Assembly (NCBI GenBank): GCA_963682175.1
Contig: OY821771.1
Location: 14,445,001 to 14,509,000 of the forward strand
DNA from: Triglochin maritima
Taxonomy: Eukaryota; Streptophyta; Magnoliopsida; Alismatales; Juncaginaceae
DNA length: 64,000 bases
Reading direction: 5' to 3'
Shown here: in pieces, positions 10,990-22,816 of the stretch
Numbering within the stretch: position 1 is the first letter of the stretch
Layout: each line of letters begins with the position of its first letter
Program-made: the position numbers and the translations under genes
Notes under the pieces: generated by a model
Told to the model about the DNA's origin: nothing
The model's database searches: none
What the model saw: the letters and a program-made list of their open reading frames with translations, nothing else

Positions 10990-11460
10990 CTTTACTCGTT
11001 ACCCAATAGACGTCGGATGTTCTAACGGCCGACGTCTATTTGAGAGAAGATAGAATAGACGTCGGTCGTTCTAACAGCTGACGTCTATGGGGTAATATAG
11101 ACATCGGTTGTGGGAATACCCATTGAATCCGACGTCTATACCCTCACTAGTGCAGAATAGTCTTTACTCGTTGCACAATAAACGTCGGCTATTAAAACAG
11201 CCGACGTCTAAGTTGGCGAAGATAGCATAGACGCCAGGCATTACCACGGTAGACGTCGGCTGTTGGAATACCCATTGTATCCGATGTCTATACCCAATAG
11301 ACGTCGGTTCTTGGAATACTCATTTCATTCGACGTCTATACCCTATAAATGTCGACCTATAGACGTCGGATGTTATAGACAACCGACGTCTATACCCCCA
11401 TGCATATAGACATTGGGGTATAGACGTCGGATGTCGATAACATCTGACGTCTATAGGTCT
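10990..11460. repeat. CACTA 5' subterminal repeat array
   Basis: At least twelve partial units of ATAGACGTCGG or CCGACGTCTATA occur in both orientations, many as close inverted pairs around a short spacer. The GACGTC core is palindromic. A second copy of the element end, CACTAGTGCAGAATAGTC, lies inside at about 11154. In this family such arrays bind the transposase; that function is inferred. Confidence 0.8.
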
Positions 11461-12019
11461 TAAAGAAATCGAACAGTTGCGTTTCTGTCATTCATTCCAG
11501 ACAAAAACCTAACCAAACCGTAGCCGTTCCGTGACCAATCTGCAGCATTCTCCGGCATCGCCGCGACGTCCCAACCTCTCCTCCCGTTCTCCGGCCCTCT
11601 CCTCCGTCTTCCTCCACATCCCTTACCACCGTAAGAGTTTCGTTTAGTTTTGGTTAATTTAGTTTCGGATTTTAGGTGGAGTTATATGTCTTGTCTGTCT
11701 TGGTTTCGTTAATTTGTTTTGGCAACAACAACATTTCTCTAGGTCTTGGATGAACAAAAGCTTCACTTTTGCGATATTTGAGGAACAAGTCAATTAGCTA
11801 TTTTTTTCTTCTATACATGACATTCACACCAAGTAATCTCCCAGATAGCAACATTGGACATTAAGTAAAACATGACATTTCACGGTTAAGAGCTTCTATC
11901 AATTTCTAAATGAAAATGACAACGAATACCGCTCTTCAAGCATATTTAGAGATCCAACAACCCTCTCAAAGTTAAAATCCTTAATTGGACTTTTTATGAA
12001 CAAATATTATTAATTAGGG

Positions 12020-12160
12020 ATAAGACTTATCAAAAGGAAAACTCATATTGATCCCAAATGCCCAATGTGTGGTATTGAGAATGAAACAATGGAACATTTA
12101 TTCTTCACTTGCAAGTTTGCAAAGCAATTCTGGGATGTGACTAAATGTAAACATGTGTAG
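12020..12160 (+). pseudogene. zf-RVT fragment captured inside CACTA
   Basis: One plus-strand frame gives KRKTHIDPKCPMCGIENE followed by ETMEHLFFTCKFAKQFWD and a stop. The Cys-x2-Cys, His and Cys pattern with FW at the end is typical of the zinc-binding region found after plant LINE reverse transcriptases (zf-RVT). The rest of the LINE reading frame is absent, so this is a fragment captured or inserted in the transposon. Confidence 0.6.
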
Positions 12161-12239
12161 TGTGTTTGTGATGAATTGGGTGGAATTGAGATCAAGTTTA
12201 TATCGTGTACTGTTATAAAATTTTCTTGTTAATTCCAGG

Positions 12240-12300
12240 ATTTGAAGATTTTTACATAGCAAATTTTAGGGGAGGTTCTGCCAAAATTTCAAAAAAAATA
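12240..12300 (+). repeat. GGGGAGGTTCTGCC motif, copy in CACTA 1
   Basis: The sequence GGATTTGAAGATTTTTACAT is followed shortly by GGGGAGGTTCTGCCAAAATT and a run of A. The same arrangement recurs at 20690-20770, 22400-22460, 24115-24190, 24830-24890 and 61985-62035, always inside CACTA elements and upstream of the transposase where one is present. Confidence 0.7.
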
Positions 12301-12911
12301 TAATCTCAATTATTATTAATAACATGATATTTTGAAATAATAACTTAAATTTTATATTAAAAGGACTATAACTTAGATCATGTAAAAAACTTATGTTTAA
12401 TTAGTTTAGTGAGTTCATATATTTATTTCTGTTTAGCTTAGTTAAATGTTTATTTATTTATGTTTATTTATGCTTAAAACAATTTGTTTTGTTTAGTTAA
12501 ATGTTTATTTATGTTTAGTTTCTAATAACTCATTGCCCCCTTAAGCCACTTGACCTTTAATTACCTAAAGCAAAAGATTAGACAATATTGCTAAGTCATT
12601 CATCATATAGGATTTGCATTCATCGTATTTATTATTTATTTTACGGTTTCTGTCGTAGATTGCTGGCGTAAGGTACATAATATATTTCACTCATCATTCA
12701 TTAGAAAGCATGCATTAGTTAGTAGGACTTGCATTGGAACAAGAGTGAGGTGAGTGTTTGTTTGGTGTGCTGTTTGTTAGATTAAGGTATGAAAAACACT
12801 TAGGGGGCAGTCACCTATAGGAGATGAGGTGGGGGATTTCATCACCCTTTCCTTGGCCCAAAATAACTTAATAAAAGAGTCTTAATAAGGAGAGAAAACC
12901 GTTGAAGACTG

Positions 12912-13105
12912 TTATGGTCTGAACGTCGTTGCCCATCTAGTCTCCCTGAGATTTTAGGAACCTCTGGGTTCTTGATTTCATATAGATTAGTGGTCCTCGA
13001 TGTTTAAGGCCGTTTCGGCCTGAACGTCGTTGCCCATCTAGTATCCCTGAGATATTAGGGACCTCCGGGTTTTTGATTTCCTATAGACTAGTGGTTCTCA
13101 GTGGG
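12912..13105 (+). repeat. Direct duplication inside CACTA
   Basis: Two tandem copies of about 95-105 bases share GAACGTCGTTGCCCATCTAG, then CCTGAGAT, TAGG, ACCTC, GGGTT and TTGATTTC. The second begins near 13018. They differ by scattered substitutions. Confidence 0.75.
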
Positions 13106-13361
13106 ACCTCGAAGTTAGGCGTCGTCTAGTACTAATGACCTATAGTGGACTTTAGGCTTGTTTTGCCCTTGATTACTTAGTTAGGTTTCTAACCTTCCTT
13201 ATTCCCATGCTAGATTAAGGTCTTCATCTCCTCTCCTCTGAGTCATTCTTTTCTCATCTTAATGTCTCCGAATCTTCTCATCTACGAGCACATTCTTCTA
13301 AATTGAAATTATATTTATTTCCTCCAATAATAACTATCATTTTTGTTATGTTTAGATTGAA

Positions 13362-14215
13362 ATGGATCGGGAGTGGATTCTTTCAAACAGATTGAGTAAT
13401 GAGTATGAGAACGGAGTGAATATGTTCTTAGAGGTTGCCAAAAAACATTAAAAAAAAGACAACGATATGGCGTATTGTCCGTGCAATAAGTGTCATAATA
13501 TGTCAGTGCTGACTTTTCGGAAAATGAAAAATCATTTGTTTGAGAAAGGTTTCGACCCAAATTACAGACAGTGGATATGGCATAGCAAAAATGAATCATT
13601 TAGTCGTTCCAAAAATGATGGAGACAACGTTAGTGTGGAAGATAACTTAGAGGAAATGGTTCATGATATGACTGAAAAGTATTCGTCCAACCCCGATTTA
13701 CTTGGTAGTTTGTTGAGTGACAATGAGAAGTCGTTGTATAAGAGTTGTACTAAATTCACTAGATTGTCAGCGGTGTTGAAGTTGTACAATTCAAAAGAAG
13801 GAAATGGTTGGTCCAATGTCAGTTTCACATCAATGTTGAAGTTATTGAAAGAGATGCTTCCAGATGATAATGAGTTGCCAGATAGAACTTATGATGCTAA
13901 GAAAGTGTTGTGTCCTATGAGAATTTCTATGTTTGTAGTACCGGAAGCAGGTTGGAAATACGGAATGTGGTTACTACGTGATGAGATACATGGAGGAACT
14001 CCTCAAATTGACAACTCAAGACGTATGCCTATCCGAGGTAATATAGATCGTTATTCACTTGTATAGTTGTAGTTTCAATATTTAGATATTAAAAAATTTT
14101 ACTTGTATTTTCATAGGTCTTCCCAAAAAGTAGTGATCCTTTCTCGCAACAGGATCTCGATGAAACTCACGACCGATGGACTCGTTATTTTATCAGAAAC
14201 ATGTTGATGAACTAA
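13362..14215 (+). pseudogene. CACTA transposase, N- and C-terminal parts only
   Basis: The start MDREWILSNRLSNEYENGV is typical of the transposase-associated domain at the N-terminus of plant CACTA enzymes. A TAA stop at 13449-13451 interrupts it. The same frame reopens and gives CPCNKCHNMSVLTFRKM, KNHLFEKGFDPNYRQWIW, the expected Cys-rich motif and W-x-x-H context. Residues resembling the start of the catalytic region follow (LLKEMLPDDNELPDRTYDA). After that the large Transposase_21 core is absent. A possible donor after CCTATCCGAG and acceptor near 14115 lead to a short last exon ending RYFIRNMLMN at about 14213. With a stop and no catalytic centre it cannot be active. Confidence 0.7.
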
Positions 14216-14534
14216 GAGGTTCTCCTGTCACTAGCCTTTTTTTGTAATTTAGTTAACAAGTTCACTTGTATTACCAACATACAATTTATACCTTAATATG
14301 ATCGCCTCAATTTTAGAATGAATGCCAATTGTTTATGTATGAATTAATTCCAAGTGTGTTGAATGATTGTGTATGCTTGTATGTTTGTGTTTGTGCATGT
14401 ATCTTGTATGTTTGTGCCAGTATGCTTGTATGTACATGTGGATCAAAGTGTGTATGTATTTGTGAACAAATTTGGTGCAAGTTGTATGTACACGAATTAC
14501 AAATACGATGACTAAATACAAGTGTGCAGGATGT

Positions 14535-14560
14535 TATTTATTTATTTATTTATTTTTGTC
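14535..14560. repeat. TTTA microsatellite
   Basis: About six TTTA tetranucleotide units lie just inside the 3' subterminal region of the CACTA element. Confidence 0.85.
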
Positions 14561-14567
14561 CAGGTTT

Positions 14568-14972
14568 AGGAATAGACGTTGGACATTATTATTAGCCAAC
14601 GTCTATTCCTCTGAAGAAAGCTATAGACGTCGGTTGTATGTATCAGATGACGTCTATTCCTAAAGAATAGTTATCGTCTATTAGCTAACCGACGTCTATA
14701 CCTAAAGAATAGATGTCGGTCCTATATAAGGGCCGACGTCTATTCTTTAAGTATAGATGTCGACTGATACATACAACCGACGCCTATTCTTTAAGTATAG
14801 ACGTCGACTGATACATACAGTCGACGTCTATTCTTTAATAATAGACGTTGGATTTTGCGCGTCCGATGTCTATGTATAGACGACGTACACATAAACGTCG
14901 GATCTGGGAATGCTTATATCTGATGTATATACGCTCGTACATCCGACGTATATTCCCTTTTCTGCAGTATTG
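14568..14972. repeat. CACTA 3' subterminal repeat array
   Basis: Repeated ATAGACGTCGG and complementary CCGACGTCTAT units in alternating orientation, spaced roughly 30-60 bases, run to the right element end TTCTGCAGTATTG. They mirror the array at the left end. Confidence 0.8.
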
Positions 14973-15276
14973 AGAACAAGACCAGATTGTTTTATATGCA
15001 TGATTGACCTATTGCTTAACCACATACCAATTTTTTAAACATCAGTGACATGTTTAATATAGTGAGATTTTATATTGTTAGATGCTTAACAAAATAACAA
15101 GCCATAAACTACACATTAATATTATTTAGATTTTCTTAGTGATCTTGTTCAAAACACGACTACAATTGATTACTAGGCTAGTTGACATATTGTTTAGCGA
15201 AACTACATAGTTGTTTATCGATCAGGTGGCCTATTGTTTACCCCAACTTCCTGTTCTAAACAACATGAATCAATGT

Positions 15277-18205
15277 TTATATTACTGATATCGATGATGT
15301 TATCTTTTTTGTCATCTCCAAAAGTTTTCCCGATTTATTAGCTAAGGTTCTCAACAAGCTTGCATCTCCGGTCGTGTATCTTGAGCACCCGCTATCCAAT
15401 ATCCACTTAGTTTTGTATGGAGTCACATACATCACAAAAAGCAAGTAATGTTTTTGGTACCAAGATTTGCTTGGGTTCATTTAGGTTAGTCTTTAGAAGC
15501 AAAATATATTCCAGTATGTTTTTAAAATACGATGGATTATTAAAAAGCTCATGATGTGAAATATGATGATTTCACTTATCTAAAGTTCACAACAAAATAA
15601 TCATGATGCATGCGATGATAGTTGTGCGATTCATGATAATGCTGATTATATAGATGTTGTGGTGGTTTATTTCTAGATTTCCTATGATATGCATGATGCA
15701 TGATGGTTATGTGATGTTATTTCGGATTAATCATGCGATTATGAGACAACTTTTTCTATCTTTGACATCCATGAGAATTTTTGTGTTGGATTTGAGATCA
15801 TTTAGTTCGTTCTCAAGTTACTTGCAATCATAGTTCAAACAATCAATTTTCTCTTTAAAGCAAGAGTTTTCATTGTAATGTCTTCGAAAAGAGTGAAAAA
15901 TTTAAAATTTTGAATCAAGAATAAAAACCAACAACATAAGGACGTTACTCAAATATCACATAAAAATGTGCATCATTTACACAGGATTTTTCAAAAGTAT
16001 GATTACAATAAAAGACAAGAAGGACAATCTCCAAGTAATCATAACAACCTCAAAAGTAAGATTAGAGGATCCGGTCCTATGCACTCGTTCTCAGTCGCCA
16101 CCCACTCAATGCCGCTCAGGGTCTGAAATGTAAACATAAAACAATGCATGAGTTTCCATAAGGAAATCCCATATACCAAGTCCACTTACCTGCATATGAA
16201 CGTACAATACAAGTAACCTAACATAGTAGTACGCATGGCATACAATAATGCAACATACAACTTTCCCCAACCAAGGTAATAAAGAACAACAATTCACTGA
16301 TAACATCGGGCCCCACACGATACCCATCACATCCACATACTGTAGTATGGAGGTATGCTCACACAAGCTGAACCATAGGCTACTCTCACAATCTACTAAG
16401 CCTTAGGCTGCTCTCACAAGCTAATACCTCAATTACTCATACACGCTGACATATAATTGCGTACACAAGCTGACATATTCCGGCCGGAAGGGAATCCGGG
16501 TGGTCAACTCTGCCACCATAAAGATTGGGCAATTACCTCACCCCACAGAGTTGCGTAAAAACACCAAACATGGGGATCCACGATCCCAAGTCTAAAACAT
16601 AGATTATGGAAAGAAACATGAGCCATTACACATAAAAGCAAGACAACTAAATCTGAGCACCAACGGTCGACAGACAAGTAGTCGACCATTTGGTCGTTGT
16701 ACCAAACTAACGTTCAAACTGCAACTCAATTGGTCAAACAACATACGTGAAAACGGTCAAACAAAATACCAGAACGGTCGACCGTTTGGAAGTCTAAAAA
16801 TATTATAATAATCATATCAACAATCGAATGACAAAGGGATCCCGTCCAACTTAAAATCACAGAGTCTTCCTACGCTACACAATTCATAATCGGTCGAACC
16901 AACGTATAAACTGGTCGAACATTAAATAAGTTCACTTAAGTTAACAATCAGACTATAGGTCTAGGGCGGTCGACCGTTTAGGTGGTCTAGGCCCGAACAA
17001 ACTTACTTAGGTGCAACTGGTCGAATGACAAGGGGTCCCGTTCGTTCGAAAATAATAGTGTCTCTTCTCCTCGCTAAATCATGCATAACCGATCGTCCGC
17101 CAATAGGCATAGCTCGACCAGTGTGAGACAGAGATGCACATTTACACTACAATCCAGTCGACCAATACTAACATCGGTCGACTGTTAACCTGCAACAACC
17201 TTGCTGCACGTTGCCACCACGAGGTCTCCAGCCTCCGACGACTCCCACAATAGCTCACACACCTTGTGTGAACTTCTAATTGAACTTGGAATACCTTTTG
17301 AGATCGTTGGAGCTCCCAAACATTGTCGGCGATCACCTCCGCACCGACCTACATCCATTTGAAGAACTTGACTTTTCTTCCGACTTATCCTCCTCTTTAT
17401 CTCCTTCTTCTTCTTCTCCACCTCTTCTCAAATCTCTCCCTCTCACGACTTCCTTCTTCAATTTCTTTCTTCTCCTCTTTCCTTCAAACTCTCACATTTA
17501 GAGCAAAACCTTCTCTCACTCAACTTCTTTCTTCTTTCACGTTTTGTAGTAAAACCATCTCTCCCAATAAACACACTCTTATCCTATATATATATATCCA
17601 TCCACTCATACTTACACATCCAAAGCCTCCACTGCCAACACCTCGACCTCTACCAATCACAACAAGCCTTTCTCCTCTAAAGTCAACAAAACCATTAGCC
17701 AACCCGTTAACCTAATTAATCACCCAAGCATGGTTAGTCTATCTTAATTTGGGTTTAGGGTTGAGGTTCTAACATTCATATTTGAGAGTTTCATTTTGAA
17801 CAATTGTTTCTTCTAATTAATTTAGACTTTGAGTCTAAATTTTCTTGTTCAGGATCAATAATCTTCTTTTTCCAATTTGTGTTGCATAACTTATATTTGA
17901 CTATAGTTCATTAGATAGGATTAGAATTGGAAGATTGAACCTCACTTGCATGTGCATTAAATACATGTTTGCCACATTTTCGGAATCTAATTCAAACTCA
18001 TCTGAACTCTCTTCGTCCTATGTGGCATGAAAGGCTTTCTTTTTCAATCATCTTGTCCATTGAGATTTTCTGATCGCCCGCAATCTTGCACCCAAGGCTG
18101 ATCATTTTGATGATTTCAAAACCATTCATACCCATGCCCTCTGCGTTATCCCCTCCATAATCCCTGTCGGTTGCTTGATTTTTTCTCAACTCCCTATAAG
18201 TAAAC
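15277..18205 (-). pseudogene. Copia gag and gag-pre-integrase fragment
   Basis: On the minus strand, 15480-15277 encodes WILDSGCSRYTTGD, the conserved start of the copia protease / gag-pre-integrase region (D-S-G). Upstream on that strand (15870-15700) a charged, Asn- and Lys-rich stretch resembles the Sirevirus gag tail. The reading is interrupted by a solo LTR (15874-17774). It resumes at 17780-18205 with more gag-like sequence, including DESSDEFELDS and KISMDKMIEKESLSCH. Stops and frameshifts are present and no reverse transcriptase follows, so this is a fragment of an old copia element truncated on both sides. Confidence 0.6.
15874..17774. mobile_element. Solo gypsy (Tekay-like) LTR, 1.9 kb
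   Basis: The LTR starts TGTAATGTCTTCG and ends GTTCTAACA. It is flanked by a perfect TTCAT duplication at 15869-15873 and 17775-17779. It aligns with the solo LTR at 56710-59814. Shared blocks include the TGTAA start, GAAAAATTTAAAA, GAGTTTCCATAAGGAAA and many CGGTCGACCG-type motifs. A TGTAACATCC-like start is characteristic of Del/Tekay gypsy LTRs. Shadow frames with Pro/Ser-rich products at 17280-17715 are not genes. No internal sequence remains, so it arose by recombination between the two LTRs. Confidence 0.8.
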
Positions 18206-18545
18206 ACCAACGGATATACCTACCATCAGTGTTGACGAATATACCCACTGTCGGTGTTATCTGCATCAGTGTTTAGTTCGACCGACGAATGTTCCAACAT
18301 ATAACTCTCATTGGTTTTAATTTTGGTGCGAAATTTCCCGTCAAATATTTTCACTTGGTTTCGTCAGAGCAAAAAACATCGATGGGGGAAGCACTGATGG
18401 ATATCCGTCGGTGGAGGTTACACTGACTTATACTTCTTTCCTATTATCACCAACGGATGACGACTTGCACCGATGATTAAGAACTGACAGTTTTTTCTGT
18501 TGGTAACCTACCTTGACGGATAAATACCATCACTGTATGTCCTGG
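18205..18545. repeat. CACTA B subterminal repeats
   Basis: Imperfect units such as CACCAACGGATA, CACTGTCGGTG, ATCCGTCGGTGG and TTGACGGATAAA occur in both orientations. The same core is seen at 23046-23340 in element A, so the two belong to one family. Confidence 0.65.
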
Positions 18546-19019
18546 TCAGAACTAGGAAAAAGCCTATTCTTTCCAAGTTTCGATGGATAGAAAAAATTGA
18601 CTCAAGTTAATAACTACTTCTCTCTCTTCTTTAACTCCATGACTTCTCTCTCTTCTTTAACTCCATGACTTATTCTTATGGCCATGTGCAACAAGTCTTG
18701 CATCAATATGTGATGATCATGACTCTTTAATGAGATAATCTTGCACTCCATGACTTTAACTCCGTGACTCTTTAATGATCATGACCCATCTGGCATCTTC
18801 ATTGAATGAAAAACGATGGAATTTCTTCTTCTTCTCACACACGCTCATCTAGAAAGAAACAGGTGGATAGACCATTTTGCCATCAGCACTATGAAACATA
18901 TGCAGGTCCCTTATTATACCCATTGCTTCTAAGTCTTTTCTCGAATTTTCATTATCTTTACTTTCCTTTTGGGCCAATATTGTCTTCAACAAACTATCAC
19001 AAATTTCCACTCTGTGTGC

Positions 19020-20640
19020 ATCACATCAATATTCTGCCAGAGTAGAAGGTCTTTCCACTACGGTAGCTGGAAAAATATACTTCTCTTTCTATAGTTATTG
19101 TCGTCATTGAGAGAATAATTTTGCAAATTTTCAAGAACATCATCCCCAATTTTTTATTCTGGTGGACCCTATGTTCCTCTTTTCCATCAAATGCTCTCTG
19201 ATTTCTCCTCCAATGGGTGATCTTTATCAAGCCACCGACGGTGACTCAAACAACAATTCTTGCCACTATGTTTCAGATAAATGGAATGAGTATCTTCCAT
19301 ACGGTAGAGATATGCCATATACCATCTAGTCATCCAACCACTAAAGTTAGCATACGCAGGAAAGTCATTTATAGTCAACAACAAGACAACTTTCAGCGTG
19401 AATGACTGAGTGTAATCATCATAAAGTATCCAAACCCTCTTCCCAAAGCTCTTTCAGCTCTTCGATAAGTGGATGCAAATAAACATCTAGCTTGTTGTCA
19501 GGATGACCAGGTATGATGAGCAACATCATGAAGAACTGGTGCTTCATACTCATCCACCGTTGGAGATGAGATGGCACTAGCATTACATGCAAGGTACTAT
19601 GTTGCATCTGACTAAATGGTTGAAACTCATATGTGGCCAAACCTAACCTCACATTTCTAATTTCTGAAGTGAAAGAGGGATGTTTATTGTCCAGTCCAAC
19701 ACTCATAAACATCCAAATGACACAATTTCTCATGCCTTTCTAATTTCTTTGCATGCCATTTCATCGACTTAGAAATATCTCATGTGAGATATAACCTACA
19801 AAGCCTTAGTTTGAGAGGGAGTGCCGCAAGACTTACACTGGAATTCTTTTGCCTATTCGAGCACCATGAATTTGAGTTTCTACTTTATCTTCCCCCAACA
19901 CTTTTTCCTAACAAGATTTGCCACACAGAGAACATGAATCGACATTCTTGTTCCCTTTCTAGTAGAAGGTGCAATGATTCTTCACACATGGATAATTTCA
20001 TAATGAAACCCCAAGGTACCAACCAACTTCTTCATCTCATATGCATGCTTCAGCTAACAAGCTCTGTCTGGAAGTAATTCCACTTGGTATGCTAACAACT
20101 TATCAATTGAAGTGTTAGACCATCTACTCGTACAATTCAGGTGAAACACTTTGATGACGAATAACAATTTCATCAATTCTGGTTTCCATCCAAAATACAA
20201 CGGTTGCTCTCCATCCTCCATGTAATTGAGAAATTTCTGAGCATATGGTGTGATCCCTGGTCTCGACGAATCAGCTGACATCATCCCCTCTATGTGATCA
20301 ACATCATCCTCTTCTGACTCATTGTTTGTTTGTTGTGTTGTCATTGTCGTGACTACTTGGGCACTCAAATGCAATACTTTCCCTGTTAATAACCCACTAC
20401 TCGTAATTACGAGCAAAACCATTTACGATGACATCATCGATTACGTCGCTTCTCATCGCACACTTGGTGTTACAACATTTCTTGCCTGGGCATAAGATCT
20501 TCCCATCACGAATGTATTGGTTGTGGGGACCAAATGCAAGGTTAAGGAATGTCTTCAAATTCTCCGTGAATGTCCAACAATTGTCTTGTCATACATCCAA
20601 CTTTTGTCAAAGTCCATGATTTTATTGATTTAAGATGGAA
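19020..20640 (-). pseudogene. CACTA transposase pseudogene (element B)
   Basis: Read from 20640 down, the minus strand shows remnants of the transposase-associated domain (20640-20430) in broken frames. It then gives IEGMMSADSSRPGITPYAQK and LNCTSRWSNTSIDKLLAYQ (20422-20054). LDNKHPSFTSEIRNVRLGLA and LHPLIEELKELWEEGLDT follow (19733-19419). Last come INDFPAYANFSGWMTRW and SHRRWLDKDHPLEEK (19384-19187). These are the ordered blocks of a Transposase_21 (En/Spm tnp2) core. The element A pseudogene matches block by block. Frameshifts separate every block. The DUF4218 and DUF4216 parts are missing downstream. Confidence 0.75.
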
Positions 20641-20689
20641 AAACATGTTGAACTTAAAATATTGTGTTATTAATACCAATTTGGATTAA

Positions 20690-20770
20690 AATTTTATATA
20701 AATTTTGACGGAACCTCCCCTAAAAATTTGCTATGAAAACATATTCAAATTCTTGGATTGACAAGAAAAA
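20690..20770 (-). repeat. GGGGAGGTTCTGCC motif, element B copy 1
   Basis: On the minus strand a block CAAGAATTTGAATATGTTTT is followed by CATAGCAAATTTTTAGGGG and AGGTTCCGTCAAAATTT. It lies 50 bp upstream of the transposase remnant of element B and matches the copy at 12240-12300 closely. Confidence 0.7.
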
Positions 20771-20979
20771 TTCTACATTTACAACGTCCATTGCATTTAA
20801 CATTCATATATGTTATAAATAAACATTACAAACATAAAACCTACATCCTAAATAACTCGTAACTATAATCCACATCACTATGTCGGGTATAGGGCTTTAG
20901 GTGGTGGGGGTGGTCAGAGGTGTTTTAATCACGTTTCCGGTCAAGATTATCTTGATTGTCGCAACTTCTATGCTTTCTC

Positions 20980-21150
20980 ACACCACCAAACCAAACATAA
21001 CCAGTCAAATCAACTCAATACAACTAGCACATGCAACTCAATCTAACTAACACATCCAACTCAATCCGACCATCACATCCAACTCAATCCAACACATCCA
21101 ACTCAATCCAATTCAACTTAATCTAACATTATCAAATAACCAACCCAACA
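20980..21150. repeat. AACTCAATCCAACACATCC repeats
   Basis: Short imperfect repeats of AACTCAATCCAAC and ACACATCCAACTC run through this stretch and continue at 22200-22330 beyond the inserted LTR. The reverse complement, rich in TTGGATTG, occurs at 24940-25130 in element A. They are part of the internal region shared by CACTA A and B. Confidence 0.6.
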
Positions 21151-21156
21151 CAATCC

Positions 21157-22229
21157 AATTTAACACTCTAGACTTGAGCACACTTGGATATAAGATTGGA
21201 ATTGATACACAAGTAGTGGAGATTAAGCTTAATGTGTAGGAAATGATAACTTGAAGATGTAGTAAGGTATTGATCAAATGGGAGTATTTAAGGTGTGCAA
21301 AATAAAGGTATTAGACTATTTATAAGCTTTCAAGCTCTTCTAGCCATCTGGGAGAGTTGGTGAGATTTGGACCAATGAGAAGCAAGATTTGACTTGAGCT
21401 CAGGTTCAGTTGACTATTTAAAGAACGGTTGTCTGAAATAAAGAGTTGACAGGGTCACAATTAAGCTTTTGGTTGACCAACTAAGGTTGGGATAACTGAT
21501 CACCAACTCTAGTAACTTTTGTTAAATTCAGATTTAATTTTGATTGACCGAATTGGGTTTGGTTGGCCGATCCAAAATAAAAATAAGGATCCAATCGACT
21601 ATGTCACAAGATTTTGGTCATCCGGAACCAATTCGGTCGTCCGGATCAGCACTTTGTCTTGTAGCACCAGCGGCTACAAATCAAATTTTTGTTATGGGTC
21701 CAACGACTATATTGACACGTGGAAAGAGTCGTCCTATGTTAGAGTCTAAGAAGTAAATGATTGACTATTAGTGGTCAAGAAATGGACAAGCTAAATGAGC
21801 TCTAGGTCAAAATACATGTGTGACCAGTTGACTAAAGTCCATAAACGGTCCAAGGGGATTTGGTCAACCGATTGACAATCGATCATCTGAGTGGACGATT
21901 CCAGAGAGCATTATAATGACTATTGATGAGATGATTTTGGTCATCTATTAGGTGTTCGGTTGTCCGAACAAGACCAAACAGAATCCTAGTGCTCAAGTTT
22001 ACGTATGAATCTATGGACTCAATAAATAAAAAATTATAAGTCTTGGTCCAAAACTTTGTTACTATGTTGAGTCTTTTCTAAATGGTCATTCTCTTGATGA
22101 TTTGCAAGTATACCAATATATATGCAATGCACGTAATTATGTTTGCCCACTTTGATTGACTAGGTTGATTGATTAAGATTAGTTTAATTAATCGTCAAAT
22201 CAACATAGATTAAGATCTAAAAGACAACA
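21157..22229. mobile_element. Probable solo copia-type LTR inside CACTA B
   Basis: The right end (minus-strand start) reads TGTTGTCTTTTAGATC, followed by TTTGACGATTAATTAAACTAA. This resembles the start of the copia LTR at 43002 (TGTTGACCTTTTGGC, then TGATGATTAATTAA). The stretch interrupts the AACTCAATCC repeat zone of element B. AATCC lies on both sides, but that word is common here, so the duplication is weak evidence. The left end is not clearly resolved. It also carries GGTCGTCCGG-type motifs. Confidence 0.45.
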
Positions 22230-22399
22230 AATCCAACTAACCGATCTAACCCAATCCAACTAACCAAATCCATTTTGAATAAATCTAACCAAGTCTAACC
22301 AATCCACTTCAAAGCACCCCAGAGGCACACCAAACCTCAAAACTACCTCAAACCACTTCAAACCCTAAACACGTTTAAATTTAATGGATGGTTTCGAAA

Positions 22400-22460
22400 A
22401 TAATTGGTAGAACCTCCCCAATATTTTCAATAATGAAAAATCTTTGAAGTCTTGGATTGA
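22400..22460 (-). repeat. GGGGAGGTTCTGCC motif, element B copy 2
   Basis: The minus strand reads GACTTCAAAGATTTTTCATT, then TATTGGGGAGGTTCTACC. Element A also has two such copies (24115-24190 and 24830-24890). The spacing agrees once the LTR at 21157-22229 is subtracted. Confidence 0.7.
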
Positions 22461-22816
22461 TAAGAAAAACATTTATCTTTTGACACCCAATACATTTCAC
22501 ATTCATCGTCACCAATCTATCTTCTAATAAATATGTATTTATTCAATTGAATACAACACAACCAAACAAAAAATATATATATTAAAATAAAAACTAATTA
22601 CACATCCAATTAATCATACAAAAATAATTAGTCTTACGGAATTACATAATTTTTCTAATTCGTCGTATTTTAATCATACAAAATTACATAACTAATCTAA
22701 TGAAATGTACTTTAATCATACAAAATCATATAATTATTCTAATTAGTCACAACTTTAATGTAATTAATCATACAAATCACAACTTTAATCTAATTAATTT
22801 ATACAATAATACAACT

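Larger units (their letters stand above)
10973..14972 (+). mobile_element. CACTA (En/Spm) transposon, internally deleted
   Basis: The left end is CACTAATGCAGAATAG. The right end, read in reverse complement, is CAATACTGCAGAAAAGGG. The element is flanked by AGA at 10970-10972 and AGA at 14973-14975, the 3-bp duplication expected for CACTA elements. Its length is 4,000 bp. Both ends carry dense subterminal repeats built on ATAGACGTCGG and its complement. The interior holds a captured zf-RVT fragment, a 100-bp direct duplication, and a transposase gene lacking its catalytic core. It was probably mobilised by an enzyme from another copy. Confidence 0.85.

Noticed and set aside
10990..11460. Possible CRISPR-like array because of short regularly repeated units
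   Set aside because: The units are palindromic CACTA subterminal motifs of variable spacing in a plant genome; there are no constant repeats with unique spacers and no cas genes.
14329..14521. Cys/Val-rich frames around a TGTATGTTTG repeat
   Set aside because: Simple-sequence DNA (TGTATG-type) inside the CACTA element creates open frames on both strands.
17280..17715. Ser/Pro/Leu-rich frames (73 and 130 codons)
   Set aside because: They lie inside a solo gypsy LTR in a pyrimidine-rich stretch; both are compositional artefacts.
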